NCBI GenBank assembly: GCA_964499445.1
Contig: CAZCLE010000012.1
Span: 1 to 26,013, forward strand
Origin: GCA-2688105 sp964499445
GTDB taxonomy: Bacteria; Chloroflexota; Dehalococcoidia; Dehalococcoidales; GCA-2688105
Direction: 5' to 3'
Length of the DNA stretch: 26,013 bases
Positions 15,736-22,618 of the stretch are shown here, piece after piece. Both the position numbers and the translations under genes were made by a program. How positions within the stretch are numbered: the stretch's first letter is position 1; each line of letters begins with the position of its first letter. A model generated the notes under the pieces. The model was not told the origin of the DNA. It saw nothing but the letters and a program-made list of their open reading frames with translations, and searched no databases.

Positions 15736-17172
15736 TTGTTGATAAAAGGAACAAATACCAAAATACCGTTTTTCGGTAATAAAATATTACCTTTATTAAA
15801 CTATCATGATGAATACGCCATAAGCCCTCAAAAGAAAAATCAAGATTACAAAGCGTTAGCAAACTATTTTAAGGAATTAAATACTTTATTGCTATCAAAG
15901 AAGATAGAGGAAAAACTTAGAAGTCTATTAATTAGCGGAATATTAATAGCATTGCAAAACAGAGCTTTTAAACAAGGTTTTAAAGACCATAATACCGCTC
16001 AAGATTTAGTTGATACCCTCGTTGATACAATAACTAAACAACTACAGTTTTCAAAACCACCTGTACAAAAAATAGCGAACCTTAATCGTGCCTTTTCATT
16101 TATGAAAACTCATACTACTCTATCATCTGACAAAGAATTCTTGGAATTGCTAATATCTGACATAGACGACAAGATAAATTCATTTTTGAGAACATACCGA
16201 TATTATGATGCTATTGGGCAATTTTATATAGAGTTCTTGAGATACGCAAATAATGAAAAAACACTTGGGATAATATTAACTCCCCCTCACATAACTGAAC
16301 TATTCGTAGAACTTGCCGGAATTACTAAAGATAGTGTTGTTCTCGACAACTGCTGTGGAACATCAGGCTTTCTTATTAGTGCAATGAGGAAAATGGATTT
16401 AGAAACGTTAGGTGATTTGGAGGAAATCAAGAAAATCCATAATAATAGACTGATTGGTATCGAATTTCAGGATGATGTATACGCATTAGCAGTCTCTAAT
16501 ATGATAGTTCATGGAGATGGTAAAACCAACATATTCTCTGGCGACTGCTTTGAGAAGGTGGATGAAATAAAGCAGAAGTTTAAGCCTACTATTGGTCTTT
16601 TGAACCCGCCATATAAACCGCCCGATTCAGGAAAAGATGTCAAAGAAGAATTAGAATTTGTGCTAAATAATCTGGAAATGCTTGAACCTAATGGAAAGTG
16701 CGTAGCTATAGTCCCCATGAGTTGTGCTTTGGCTCAATCCGGCTCTGTATTCGAGTTAAAAAAACAGTTACTTGAGAAGCACACACTTGAAGCAATAATG
16801 TCAATGCCAGACCAACTTTTCCATGATTCGGACGCAGGGGTGGTTACTTGCACAATGGTATTCACAGCTCATGTTCCACATCCTATAGGTAAGAAGACTT
16901 GGTTTGGGTATTGGAAAAACGATAATTTTGTTAAGGTAAAAAATAGAGGTAGAATCGATAAATTTAATAAGTGGGACAATACAAGGGATGATTGGGTAAA
17001 CTCTTTTCTTAACAAAGAGATAAGAAAAGGATATAGTCTGATGTATGGAGTAACTGCAACCGATGAATGGTGCGCTGAAGCATATATGGAAACAGATTAT
17101 TCTAGGTTGAGTGAATCTGATTTTCTCAAAGTAATACGAGACTACGTTGCTTACGAGTCTTTTAAAAGGTAA
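15736..17172 (+). CDS. BcgI-like N6-adenine DNA methyltransferase part of the restriction subunit
   Basis: This 478-residue frame is an N6_Mtase (HsdM-like) domain: a helical N-terminal region (about 30-170), SAM motif I as VLDNCCGTSGFL (202-213) and catalytic motif IV NPPY at 290-293, then a family-typical C-terminus. The formal start is TTG 15736 without a ribosome-binding site. In-frame coding continues upstream to a stop at 15715-15717 and matches the end of the nuclease frame if one base is added in the A run at 15721-15724. I therefore regard it as the second part of one gene spanning 15356-17172. The methylase would modify adenine in a bipartite site chosen by the downstream specificity subunit. 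If the nuclease part is lost, methylation alone might remain. Confidence 0.88.
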   Translation: MLIKGTNTKIPFFGNKILPLLNYHDEYAISPQKKNQDYKALANYFKELNTLLLSKKIEEKLRSLLISGILIALQNRAFKQGFKDHNTAQDLVDTLVDTITKQLQFSKPPVQKIANLNRAFSFMKTHTTLSSDKEFLELLISDIDDKINSFLRTYRYYDAIGQFYIEFLRYANNEKTLGIILTPPHITELFVELAGITKDSVVLDNCCGTSGFLISAMRKMDLETLGDLEEIKKIHNNRLIGIEFQDDVYALAVSNMIVHGDGKTNIFSGDCFEKVDEIKQKFKPTIGLLNPPYKPPDSGKDVKEELEFVLNNLEMLEPNGKCVAIVPMSCALAQSGSVFELKKQLLEKHTLEAIMSMPDQLFHDSDAGVVTCTMVFTAHVPHPIGKKTWFGYWKNDNFVKVKNRGRIDKFNKWDNTRDDWVNSFLNKEIRKGYSLMYGVTATDEWCAEAYMETDYSRLSESDFLKVIRDYVAYESFKR

Positions 17173-17177
17173 AAGGT

Positions 17178-18116
17178 ATGGTTCATGTAGACCAGTATTT
17201 TTGTGTTCTCCCTGGGTCTAACCTTGAGTTAGTAGATAAAACCTTAGACAAAAATGGTATCAATTTTGTTGCGAGAACTTCAAGAAACAATGGAGTAGTC
17301 GCAAGGATAAAGAAGTTACCAAACATTGAACCGAATCCGGCAAACACTATATCGGTGGCTGTGAGCGGTTCAGTAATGGAAAGTTTTTTACAAAAAGAGC
17401 CGTATTACAGCAGTTATCATTTGTTTGTTCTCAAGCCTAAAATAGCTCTTACTGATAGACAACTGTTATATTATTGTATGTGCCTAAAGGCTAACAACTA
17501 TAAGTATAATTATGGTCGGCAAGCAGACAAGACGTTACATTTATTAAACATACCATCAATCGAAGAAATACCTGCATGGGTTGACAAAATCCCTATGCCA
17601 ACTGTACCCAAGTCCAGTTCGGTTATAAAGGAAAACATTAAGCTAGACACAGATAATTGGAGGCAATTTATATTCGATGATTTATTTAAGATAGTTAGAG
17701 GCGAATCAGAATATAAGGTTAATATGCAAAAAGGTGATGTGCCGTATGTTAGTGCAACTGAGAAAAATAACGGTGTCTCTTATTTTGTAGGTAACTCCAA
17801 TAGTGAGGGTAATGTCATAACATTAAGTTATGATGGAACAATTGGGGAAGCGTTCTATCAGAAAAAGAAGTTTTTCGCAAGTGAGAAAATAGCAGTATTG
17901 GATTTGAAAAGTAGGACTCTCAACCCTTCCTTAGCTATGTTCCTCATAACTATAATCAGGCTAGAAAAATTCCGCTTTAATTACGGTTATAAATGGTCTA
18001 TTGAAACTCGGATGAAGAAAACTCAAATAAAGCTACCGTCTGATAATGCGGGAAATCCAAATTGGCAATTTATGGAAGATTATATTAAATCACTACCTTT
18101 TTCAAGTAATTTATAG
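17178..18116 (+). CDS. Restriction-modification DNA specificity subunit (HsdS / BcgIB-like)
   Basis: The 312-residue protein has two target-recognition domains of the type I S / BcgI B family. The first covers about residues 1-150 (ELVDKTLDKNGINFVARTSRNNGV) and the second about 165-312 (WRQFIFDDLFKIVRGE ... DVPYVSATEKNNGVSYFV). The repeated NGV..F/Y pattern is typical of paired half-site readers, which predicts a bipartite target such as three to four bases, a gap, then three to four bases; the actual site is unknown. It starts at ATG 17178, five bases after the methyltransferase stop with AAGGT before it, so it is co-transcribed. With the fused nuclease-methylase it would form an (A2B)-type complex as in BcgI. 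Confidence 0.9.
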   Translation: MVHVDQYFCVLPGSNLELVDKTLDKNGINFVARTSRNNGVVARIKKLPNIEPNPANTISVAVSGSVMESFLQKEPYYSSYHLFVLKPKIALTDRQLLYYCMCLKANNYKYNYGRQADKTLHLLNIPSIEEIPAWVDKIPMPTVPKSSSVIKENIKLDTDNWRQFIFDDLFKIVRGESEYKVNMQKGDVPYVSATEKNNGVSYFVGNSNSEGNVITLSYDGTIGEAFYQKKKFFASEKIAVLDLKSRTLNPSLAMFLITIIRLEKFRFNYGYKWSIETRMKKTQIKLPSDNAGNPNWQFMEDYIKSLPFSSNL

Positions 18117-18125
18117 GGGGCTAAA

Positions 18126-18260
18126 ATGAAAGGGACACCGACACAGAAACAAGGGAACATTGCTAGACCAGTTCGAACTCCAGGAGGTCTTCGACCAGAT
18201 AAGTCTGGTGATGGAGCAGACCTTCCCAAGTATTCCCCACCCAAAAAGGGACAGAAGTGA
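18126..18260 (+). CDS. Small basic protein of unknown function after the specificity gene
   Basis: A 44-codon frame begins at ATG 18126, nine bases after the specificity subunit stop, with AGGGGGCTAAA directly before it. The predicted product is basic, rich in Pro, Gly and Lys, starts MKGTPTQKQGNIARPVRTPG and ends YSPPKKGQK. It has no hydrophobic segment and is likely disordered. I do not recognise it. Good ribosome-binding sequence and tight spacing favour a real gene co-expressed with the restriction-modification system, but its short length leaves chance possible. Confidence 0.45.
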   Translation: MKGTPTQKQGNIARPVRTPGGLRPDKSGDGADLPKYSPPKKGQK

Positions 18261-18263
18261 CTA

Positions 18264-18297
18264 GACTTTTGGGGCAACACTCTGACTTTTAGGGCAA
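18264..18297 (+). repeat. Tandem motif resembling an insertion-sequence end
   Basis: GACTTTTGGGGCAA (18264-18277) and GACTTTTAGGGCAA (18284-18297) are near-identical, in the same orientation and 20 bases apart. Multiple terminal repeats of this kind occur at the ends of some insertion sequences, for example the IS21 group. No transposase is present, so this could be a solitary end or relic at the right boundary of the island. That reading is inference. Confidence 0.4.
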
Positions 18298-18310
18298 GTG
18301 GCACTTATAA

Positions 18311-18371
18311 GGCAAAGCCCCTTGGAAGGAGAGGGGGGACACAGGGGGGTGAGGTTGATAAGCAACCTTTT
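18311..18371 (+). repeat. Two-hairpin palindromic repeat, copy B (degenerate, before lipoprotein gene)
   Basis: The sequence carries the right half of the repeat family: AAGCCCCTTGGAAGGAGAG, then GGGGGGTGAGGTTGATAAGC and AACCTT. The left arm of the first hairpin is missing or degraded. It is oriented toward the lipoprotein gene and ends about 30 bases before its ATG. Confidence 0.6.
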
Positions 18372-18399
18372 AATAAGGAGTAAAGAGAGTTTTTAAAGA

Positions 18400-19161
18400 A
18401 TGCGCAAGATAGGAATTGTAGGAATTTTACTGATAACAGTGCTGCTTGTTCTGGGGGCGTGCACTCCAGCACCGGAACCAGCGCCCACGCCAGAAGATTC
18501 ACTGACTGCCCCCAGGCTGCTCTCGCCACACCATGAAGCTACTGACGTTCAGCTTAGCCCTACGCTTCTTTGGGAGCTGGTGCCTGACGCCGGCGGATAT
18601 GAGTTAGCCATATCCCCCAACTACGACTTTTCAAATATTCTTCATAAAGAATCCACTCAGCTAACCGCCTACCGCATCACCGAAGACCTGACGCCCTCAA
18701 CTCGGTATTACTGGATGGTCTGTGCCAAGCTGAATCCAGCCGACCCTGATACTCCTACCGCCTGCTCAGAGGTCTGGACATTTACCACCGCCGAACAGCC
18801 AGCGCCAGAGCCAGAACCGACTCCACCGCTGGAGCCACCATCATCGCCGGAACCAATAAAAATAACCGCCGCCCAACTATCCACCGAATATGATGAGATT
18901 GGGCTCGCTGCCGAGACACAATACAAGAATCAGATTCTAGAAGTTTCAGGCACTTTTGATTACTTTGGCTCAGCTGTAGGCTCACCATTTATAAGCTTTG
19001 AGGTAGATGAAGATGCCTGGGAAATCCGCGCTTTCCTTGCCGATGACCAGATTAGCCAAGCGGAAACGCTTTCCAAAGGAGATGAAATAGTGGTAATCGG
19101 CACGTGCCGAGGGAGCACCGTAATTTCGATTATCCTAGGTGAATGCCGTATTGTCCCTTAG
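18400..19161 (+). CDS. Secreted lipoprotein with fibronectin-III-like and OB-fold domains
   Basis: This 253-residue protein begins with a signal peptide and a lipobox VLGAC in which Cys21 would be lipidated. A short Pro/Glu linker precedes a fibronectin type III-like domain (about 37-130: TAPRLLSPHHEATDV ... LTPSTRYYWMV ... SEVWTFTT). A second Pro/Glu-rich linker (about 131-151) leads to a C-terminal domain like the tRNA_anti-like OB-fold (about 155-253: LSTEYDEIGLAAETQYKNQI ... VSGTFDYFG). It is probably anchored outside the cytoplasmic membrane, with binding rather than catalysis expected. Start ATG 18400; AAGGAG lies about 20 bases upstream, farther than usual. It separates the island from purD and has no evident link to purine synthesis. 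Confidence 0.85.
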   Translation: MRKIGIVGILLITVLLVLGACTPAPEPAPTPEDSLTAPRLLSPHHEATDVQLSPTLLWELVPDAGGYELAISPNYDFSNILHKESTQLTAYRITEDLTPSTRYYWMVCAKLNPADPDTPTACSEVWTFTTAEQPAPEPEPTPPLEPPSSPEPIKITAAQLSTEYDEIGLAAETQYKNQILEVSGTFDYFGSAVGSPFISFEVDEDAWEIRAFLADDQISQAETLSKGDEIVVIGTCRGSTVISIILGECRIVP

Positions 19162-19223
19162 TTATCACCAAGACCAAATCAGTATTGCTTATCTACCACC
19201 AATGAACACCGAAGGAGTGAACT

Positions 19224-20498
19224 CTGAAGATACTAGTTGTTGGCGGAGGAGCTAGGGAGCACACCCTGGTCTGGAAGCTGCTCCAGAGTCAAAAAATTAA
19301 GGAGATTTATGTAGCTCCGGGAAATGCCGGCACCGCTAAAGTAGCCCGTAACCTGGATATTAGCCCCACTGATATTGAGTCACTGGTTAAAATAGCCCGG
19401 GAAAAGGATGTTGAGCTTGTCGTCGTCGGCCCGGAGGCACCTCTGGCTGAGGGCATTGTTGACCGCTTCCAGCAGATAGGGATTCCGGTTTTCGGTCCGA
19501 CCAAGCAGGCGGCACAGATAGAGTCAAGTAAGGTATTTGCCAAGGAGCTTATGCAGAAATATAATATCCCCTGTGCCCGAAGTGTTAGCTTTTCTAAATA
19601 TACTCAGGCAAAGAAATATATCCAGCAACAGGCACCCCCTATGGTAGTTAAAGCCGATGGACTGGCTGCGGGCAAGGGGGTAACCGTAGCCAATTCAATC
19701 CCACAGGCATTAGAGGCTCTGGCAGACATCATGGAAGCCAGGGTCTTTGGTGCTGCCGGGGACAGGGTAATTATTGAGGAGTGTCTATCAGGAAGAGAGA
19801 TGAGTTCCTTCGCTTTTACCGATGGCACCACCGTAGTCCCTATGGTAGCCGCTTGCGATTATAAGCCAGTATTTGACAACGACCAAGGCCCCAACACCGG
19901 GGGTATGGGCAGTTATAGTCCACCATACTTCTATAGCCCGAAGTTAGACAAAACAGTAACACAAACCATCATGGAACCAGCGATAAAGGCTATGGCTCAA
20001 GAGAAAAGACGGTATCAAGGCGTCCTTTATGGTGGTTTGATGATTACCAATGATGGACCGAAAGTGCTAGAATTTAATGCCCGGTTTGGTGACCCGGAGG
20101 CTCAGGTTACCCTCCCCAGACTCAAAACCGACCTGGTAGACATTATGCTGGCAGTGATAAATGGCAACCTGAATCAAATAGATGTAGAATGGAGTGGAGA
20201 TGCCTGTGTGGGGGTGGTAATGGCATCAGCCGGATACCCCGGTAGCTACAAAACTGGACTCCCCATTACCGGGCTGGATAATTTAGATAAGGACATCCTG
20301 ATATTTCACGCTGGAACCAAGGTAGGCTCACAACCAGGACAGGTATTAACCAATGGGGGACGGGTGCTTACTGTAGTCGCTACCGGTAGAACCATCGCCG
20401 AAGCTAGAGAAAAGGTCTATAACAATATTCCCCGAATTCACTTTCAGGGCTGCCATTACCGCCGGGATATCGCTGACATAAAGAAAGGGGACAGTTAA
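19224..20498 (+). CDS. purD: Phosphoribosylamine-glycine ligase, CTG start codon
   Basis: PurD joins glycine to phosphoribosylamine using ATP, giving GAR. From 19224 the product is 424 residues, the normal family length, and begins KILVVGGGAREHTLVWKLL after the initiator. ATP-grasp motifs follow: VVKADGLAAGKGVTV, GPNTGGMGSYSPPYF and LEFNARFGDPEAQV. The only start candidate at the expected position is CTG 19224-19226. An in-frame stop lies at 19218-19220, and AAGGAG is six bases before CTG. The first in-frame ATG is at 19551 and would delete the whole N-terminal domain of 109 residues, so it is rejected. It heads purD-purE-purB-purC. Confidence 0.95.
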   Translation: MKILVVGGGAREHTLVWKLLQSQKIKEIYVAPGNAGTAKVARNLDISPTDIESLVKIAREKDVELVVVGPEAPLAEGIVDRFQQIGIPVFGPTKQAAQIESSKVFAKELMQKYNIPCARSVSFSKYTQAKKYIQQQAPPMVVKADGLAAGKGVTVANSIPQALEALADIMEARVFGAAGDRVIIEECLSGREMSSFAFTDGTTVVPMVAACDYKPVFDNDQGPNTGGMGSYSPPYFYSPKLDKTVTQTIMEPAIKAMAQEKRRYQGVLYGGLMITNDGPKVLEFNARFGDPEAQVTLPRLKTDLVDIMLAVINGNLNQIDVEWSGDACVGVVMASAGYPGSYKTGLPITGLDNLDKDILIFHAGTKVGSQPGQVLTNGGRVLTVVATGRTIAEAREKVYNNIPRIHFQGCHYRRDIADIKKGDS

Positions 20499-20672
20499 AG
20501 GGGCGAAGCCCCTTCACAAACTTCTATACCCCCTCTCCCCGTTCCAAAGGGCAAATAGTGGGGAGTCTTAGAGGGGCGGAGCCCCTCTAAAGAAAATATC
20601 TTCCCCTTCCCCTTATCAAGGGGAAGGGGATAAAGGGGATAGGGTTACCTAAAAAAAATCTAAAGGGGGTGA
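20498..20672 (+). repeat. Palindromic repeats between purD and purE, copy C (double)
   Basis: The 180-base gap is almost filled by repeat DNA. It contains a hairpin AAGGGGC-GAA-GCCCCTT (20498-20514) that starts within the purD stop codon, a second hairpin AGAGGGGC...GCCCCTCT (20570-20588), and a perfect 13-bp stem (20602-20614 with 20618-20630). The end is AAAGGGGGTGAGGTAG, which lies directly before the purE ATG and serves as its ribosome-binding site. The first hairpin may also slow or end transcription after purD, but no T-run follows. Confidence 0.8.
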
Positions 20673-20678
20673 GGTAGT

Positions 20679-21143
20679 ATGCCATTAGTTGCTGTCGTCA
20701 TGGGGTCAAAATCAGATACTGAAGTCATGCAACCAACGCTGGAGGTACTAACCCAGCTTGGCATTGATTATGAGGTCTCCGTAATATCAGCCCACCGCAC
20801 CCCGGAAAAAGCCAGGCAATTCGGACTGGCTGCCCGAGAGCGGGGCATTGAGGTCATAATTGCCGCCGCTGGGGGAGCTGCCCACCTGCCCGGGGTTCTG
20901 GCTAGCTGGACCACCCTGCCCGTCATAGGTGTGCCCCTAGCCACCAGCGAGCTGGAGGGTATTGATGCCCTGTACTCTATAGTTCAAATGCCAGCTGGAA
21001 TACCGGTCGCCAGTGTGGCTATCGGGACGGCTGGGGTTAAGAATGCCGCTTATCTTGCCGCCGAAATCTTAAGCCTGAAGTATGATAAAATACGCCAAGC
21101 CTATGAAAAATATAGGAGTGATTTACAGGGAGACAATAAATGA
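20679..21143 (+). CDS. purE: N5-carboxyaminoimidazole ribonucleotide mutase
   Basis: PurE moves the carboxyl group of N5-CAIR to give CAIR. The 154-residue class I protein contains MGSKSDTEVM (8-17), the substrate-binding SAHRTPEKA, AAAGGAAHLPGVLAS, and the late GIPVASVAIG. No purK is in the window, so its supply of N5-CAIR, or use of CO2 directly, must be explained by genes elsewhere. ATG 20679 follows GGGGGTGAGGTAGT, which belongs to the end of a palindromic repeat. The stop overlaps the purB start as ATGA, so the two are translationally coupled. Confidence 0.97.
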   Translation: MPLVAVVMGSKSDTEVMQPTLEVLTQLGIDYEVSVISAHRTPEKARQFGLAARERGIEVIIAAAGGAAHLPGVLASWTTLPVIGVPLATSELEGIDALYSIVQMPAGIPVASVAIGTAGVKNAAYLAAEILSLKYDKIRQAYEKYRSDLQGDNK

Positions 21144-22495
21144 TTGAGCGATATTCCCGACCACAAATGAAGAGGATATGGGCAGACGAGAATAAGTTTA
21201 ACAAGTGGCTTAAGGTAGAGATGGCTGCCTGTGACGCCTGGGCTGAGCTCGGTGTCATCCCTAGAGAAGCCATATCTAAGATAAAGCTAGCCCGATGCAA
21301 TCTCAAACGCATGGAGGAGATTCTCAAAGAAACTCGCCACGATATGACTGCCTTCCTCGGTGCGGTATCGGAGAGTCTGGGTGAGGAATCTCGTTTCATC
21401 CACCTTGGTCTTACCTCGTCAGATGTAATTGATACTGCCCTCAGCCTGCAGATGGTTGAAGCCGCTGAGGTGCTAAGTCAGGATATAAAGGAACTCATCT
21501 CAGTATTGGCCCAAAAGGCGATAGAACACAAGTACACGGTGATGATAGGTCGCACCCACGGTGTTCATGCCGAACCAATTTCCTTTGGTTTTAAGCTGGC
21601 TCTATGGGTCGAGGAGATGCGACGCAACCGACAAAGGCTTGCCGAAGCCAACAGAGCCATTGCTGTGGGCAAGATTTCTGGAGCCGTCGGCACCTATGCT
21701 ACCGTGCCCCCTGAGGTTGAGGAGAAAGTCTGCGCCAAGTTGGGACTTACCCCAGCCCCAGTATCAAGCCAGATTTTGCAACGTGACCGCCATGCTCAAT
21801 TCGTTACCACTTTGGCTATAATCTCCAGCTCGCTAGAGAAGTTTGCTACCGAGATTAGGGCACTGCAAAAAACAGAGACGCGAGAGGTAGAAGAACCATT
21901 TAGTACCGGTCAAACTGGCTCCTCAGCTATGCCCCATAAACGAAATCCAGAGCTTTGTGAACGAATCTGTGGCTTAGCCCGATTGGTGAGGGGCTATGCC
22001 TTGACCTCAATGGAAAATATTGCCCTGTGGCACGAGCGCGACGTCAGCCACTCGTCTACCGAGCGCATTATCCTGCCTGATTCCTGTCTTATACTGGACT
22101 ACTCACTTACTCTTTTCACCTCAATAATGAAGGAATTACAAATTTATCCGCAACGGATGAAGCGAAATATAGAACTTACCAAAGGCTTAATTTTCTCCCA
22201 GCGAGTAATGCTCGCCCTTATCAATAAAGGACTCTCCCGGCAAAAAGCCTACGCACTGGTTCAGCGCAATGCGATGAAGGCGTGGAAGGGAAATAAAAAC
22301 CTCGTCAACCTGCTAAAGTCTGACCCCGAGGTTACCGCCACTCTGCCACCAGAAGAGCTTGAGCCGCTTTTTGACGAGCAATACTACCTGCGTTATATAG
22401 ATGACATTTTTGAACGGCTGGGTTTAACCAAGATGCAATGGAAAGGGAAACCAAGCATGTCTCATCCTAGCGAGCTAACTCCGAGGTCAATATAA
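21140..22495 (+). CDS. purB: Adenylosuccinate lyase
   Basis: PurB removes fumarate from SAICAR and from adenylosuccinate, acting twice in the purine pathway. The 451-residue fumarase/aspartase-superfamily protein begins MIERYSRPQMKRIWADENKF. It has the conserved RHDMTAFL segment, TSSDVIDTALSLQ, GRTHGVHAEP and the signature GSSAMPHKRNPELCERI with the mobile catalytic loop. ATG 21140 lies within the last codons of purE (ATGA overlap), with CAGGGAGA just before. It is followed by about 110 bases of repeat-filled spacer before purC, which catalyses the preceding step. Confidence 0.98.
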   Translation: MIERYSRPQMKRIWADENKFNKWLKVEMAACDAWAELGVIPREAISKIKLARCNLKRMEEILKETRHDMTAFLGAVSESLGEESRFIHLGLTSSDVIDTALSLQMVEAAEVLSQDIKELISVLAQKAIEHKYTVMIGRTHGVHAEPISFGFKLALWVEEMRRNRQRLAEANRAIAVGKISGAVGTYATVPPEVEEKVCAKLGLTPAPVSSQILQRDRHAQFVTTLAIISSSLEKFATEIRALQKTETREVEEPFSTGQTGSSAMPHKRNPELCERICGLARLVRGYALTSMENIALWHERDVSHSSTERIILPDSCLILDYSLTLFTSIMKELQIYPQRMKRNIELTKGLIFSQRVMLALINKGLSRQKAYALVQRNAMKAWKGNKNLVNLLKSDPEVTATLPPEELEPLFDEQYYLRYIDDIFERLGLTKMQWKGKPSMSHPSELTPRSI

Positions 22496-22528
22496 CTGAG
22501 CTAAAGAGGTCGTTTATCAGGGGTAGAT

Positions 22529-22618
22529 TGAAGGGGCGAAGCCCCTTCAAAAGTAATCCCTCCCCCTCTCCTTTGAAGGAGAGGGGGATAAAGGGGGTGA
22601 GGTAGATAAATAACCTTA
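22529..22618 (+). repeat. Two-hairpin palindromic repeat, copy D (before and into purC)
   Basis: This is the best-preserved copy. It has a first hairpin TGAAGGGGC-GAA-GCCCCTTCA (22529-22549), a second 12-bp perfect stem (22562-22573 with 22576-22587), then GATAAAGGGGGTGAGGTAG and ATAAATAACCTT. The last part matches the tail of copy B (GGGGGTGAGGTTGATAAGC, then AACCTT). The tail therefore overlaps the place where the purC start would be expected. Confidence 0.8.

Noticed and set aside
18165..18190. tRNA-like T-loop (GTTCGAAC) with a short inverted repeat AGACC/GGTCT
   Set aside because: No acceptor stem, anticodon arm or D-arm could be formed around it, and it lies within the small frame after the specificity gene.
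19551..20498. purD as a 315-residue protein starting at ATG 19551
   Set aside because: The upstream frame encodes the complete, well-conserved PurD N-terminal domain, starting with GGGAREH at the expected position.
20498..20672. CRISPR-like array in the purD-purE spacer
   Set aside because: The repeats are few, palindromic and unevenly spaced, without unique spacers of constant length.
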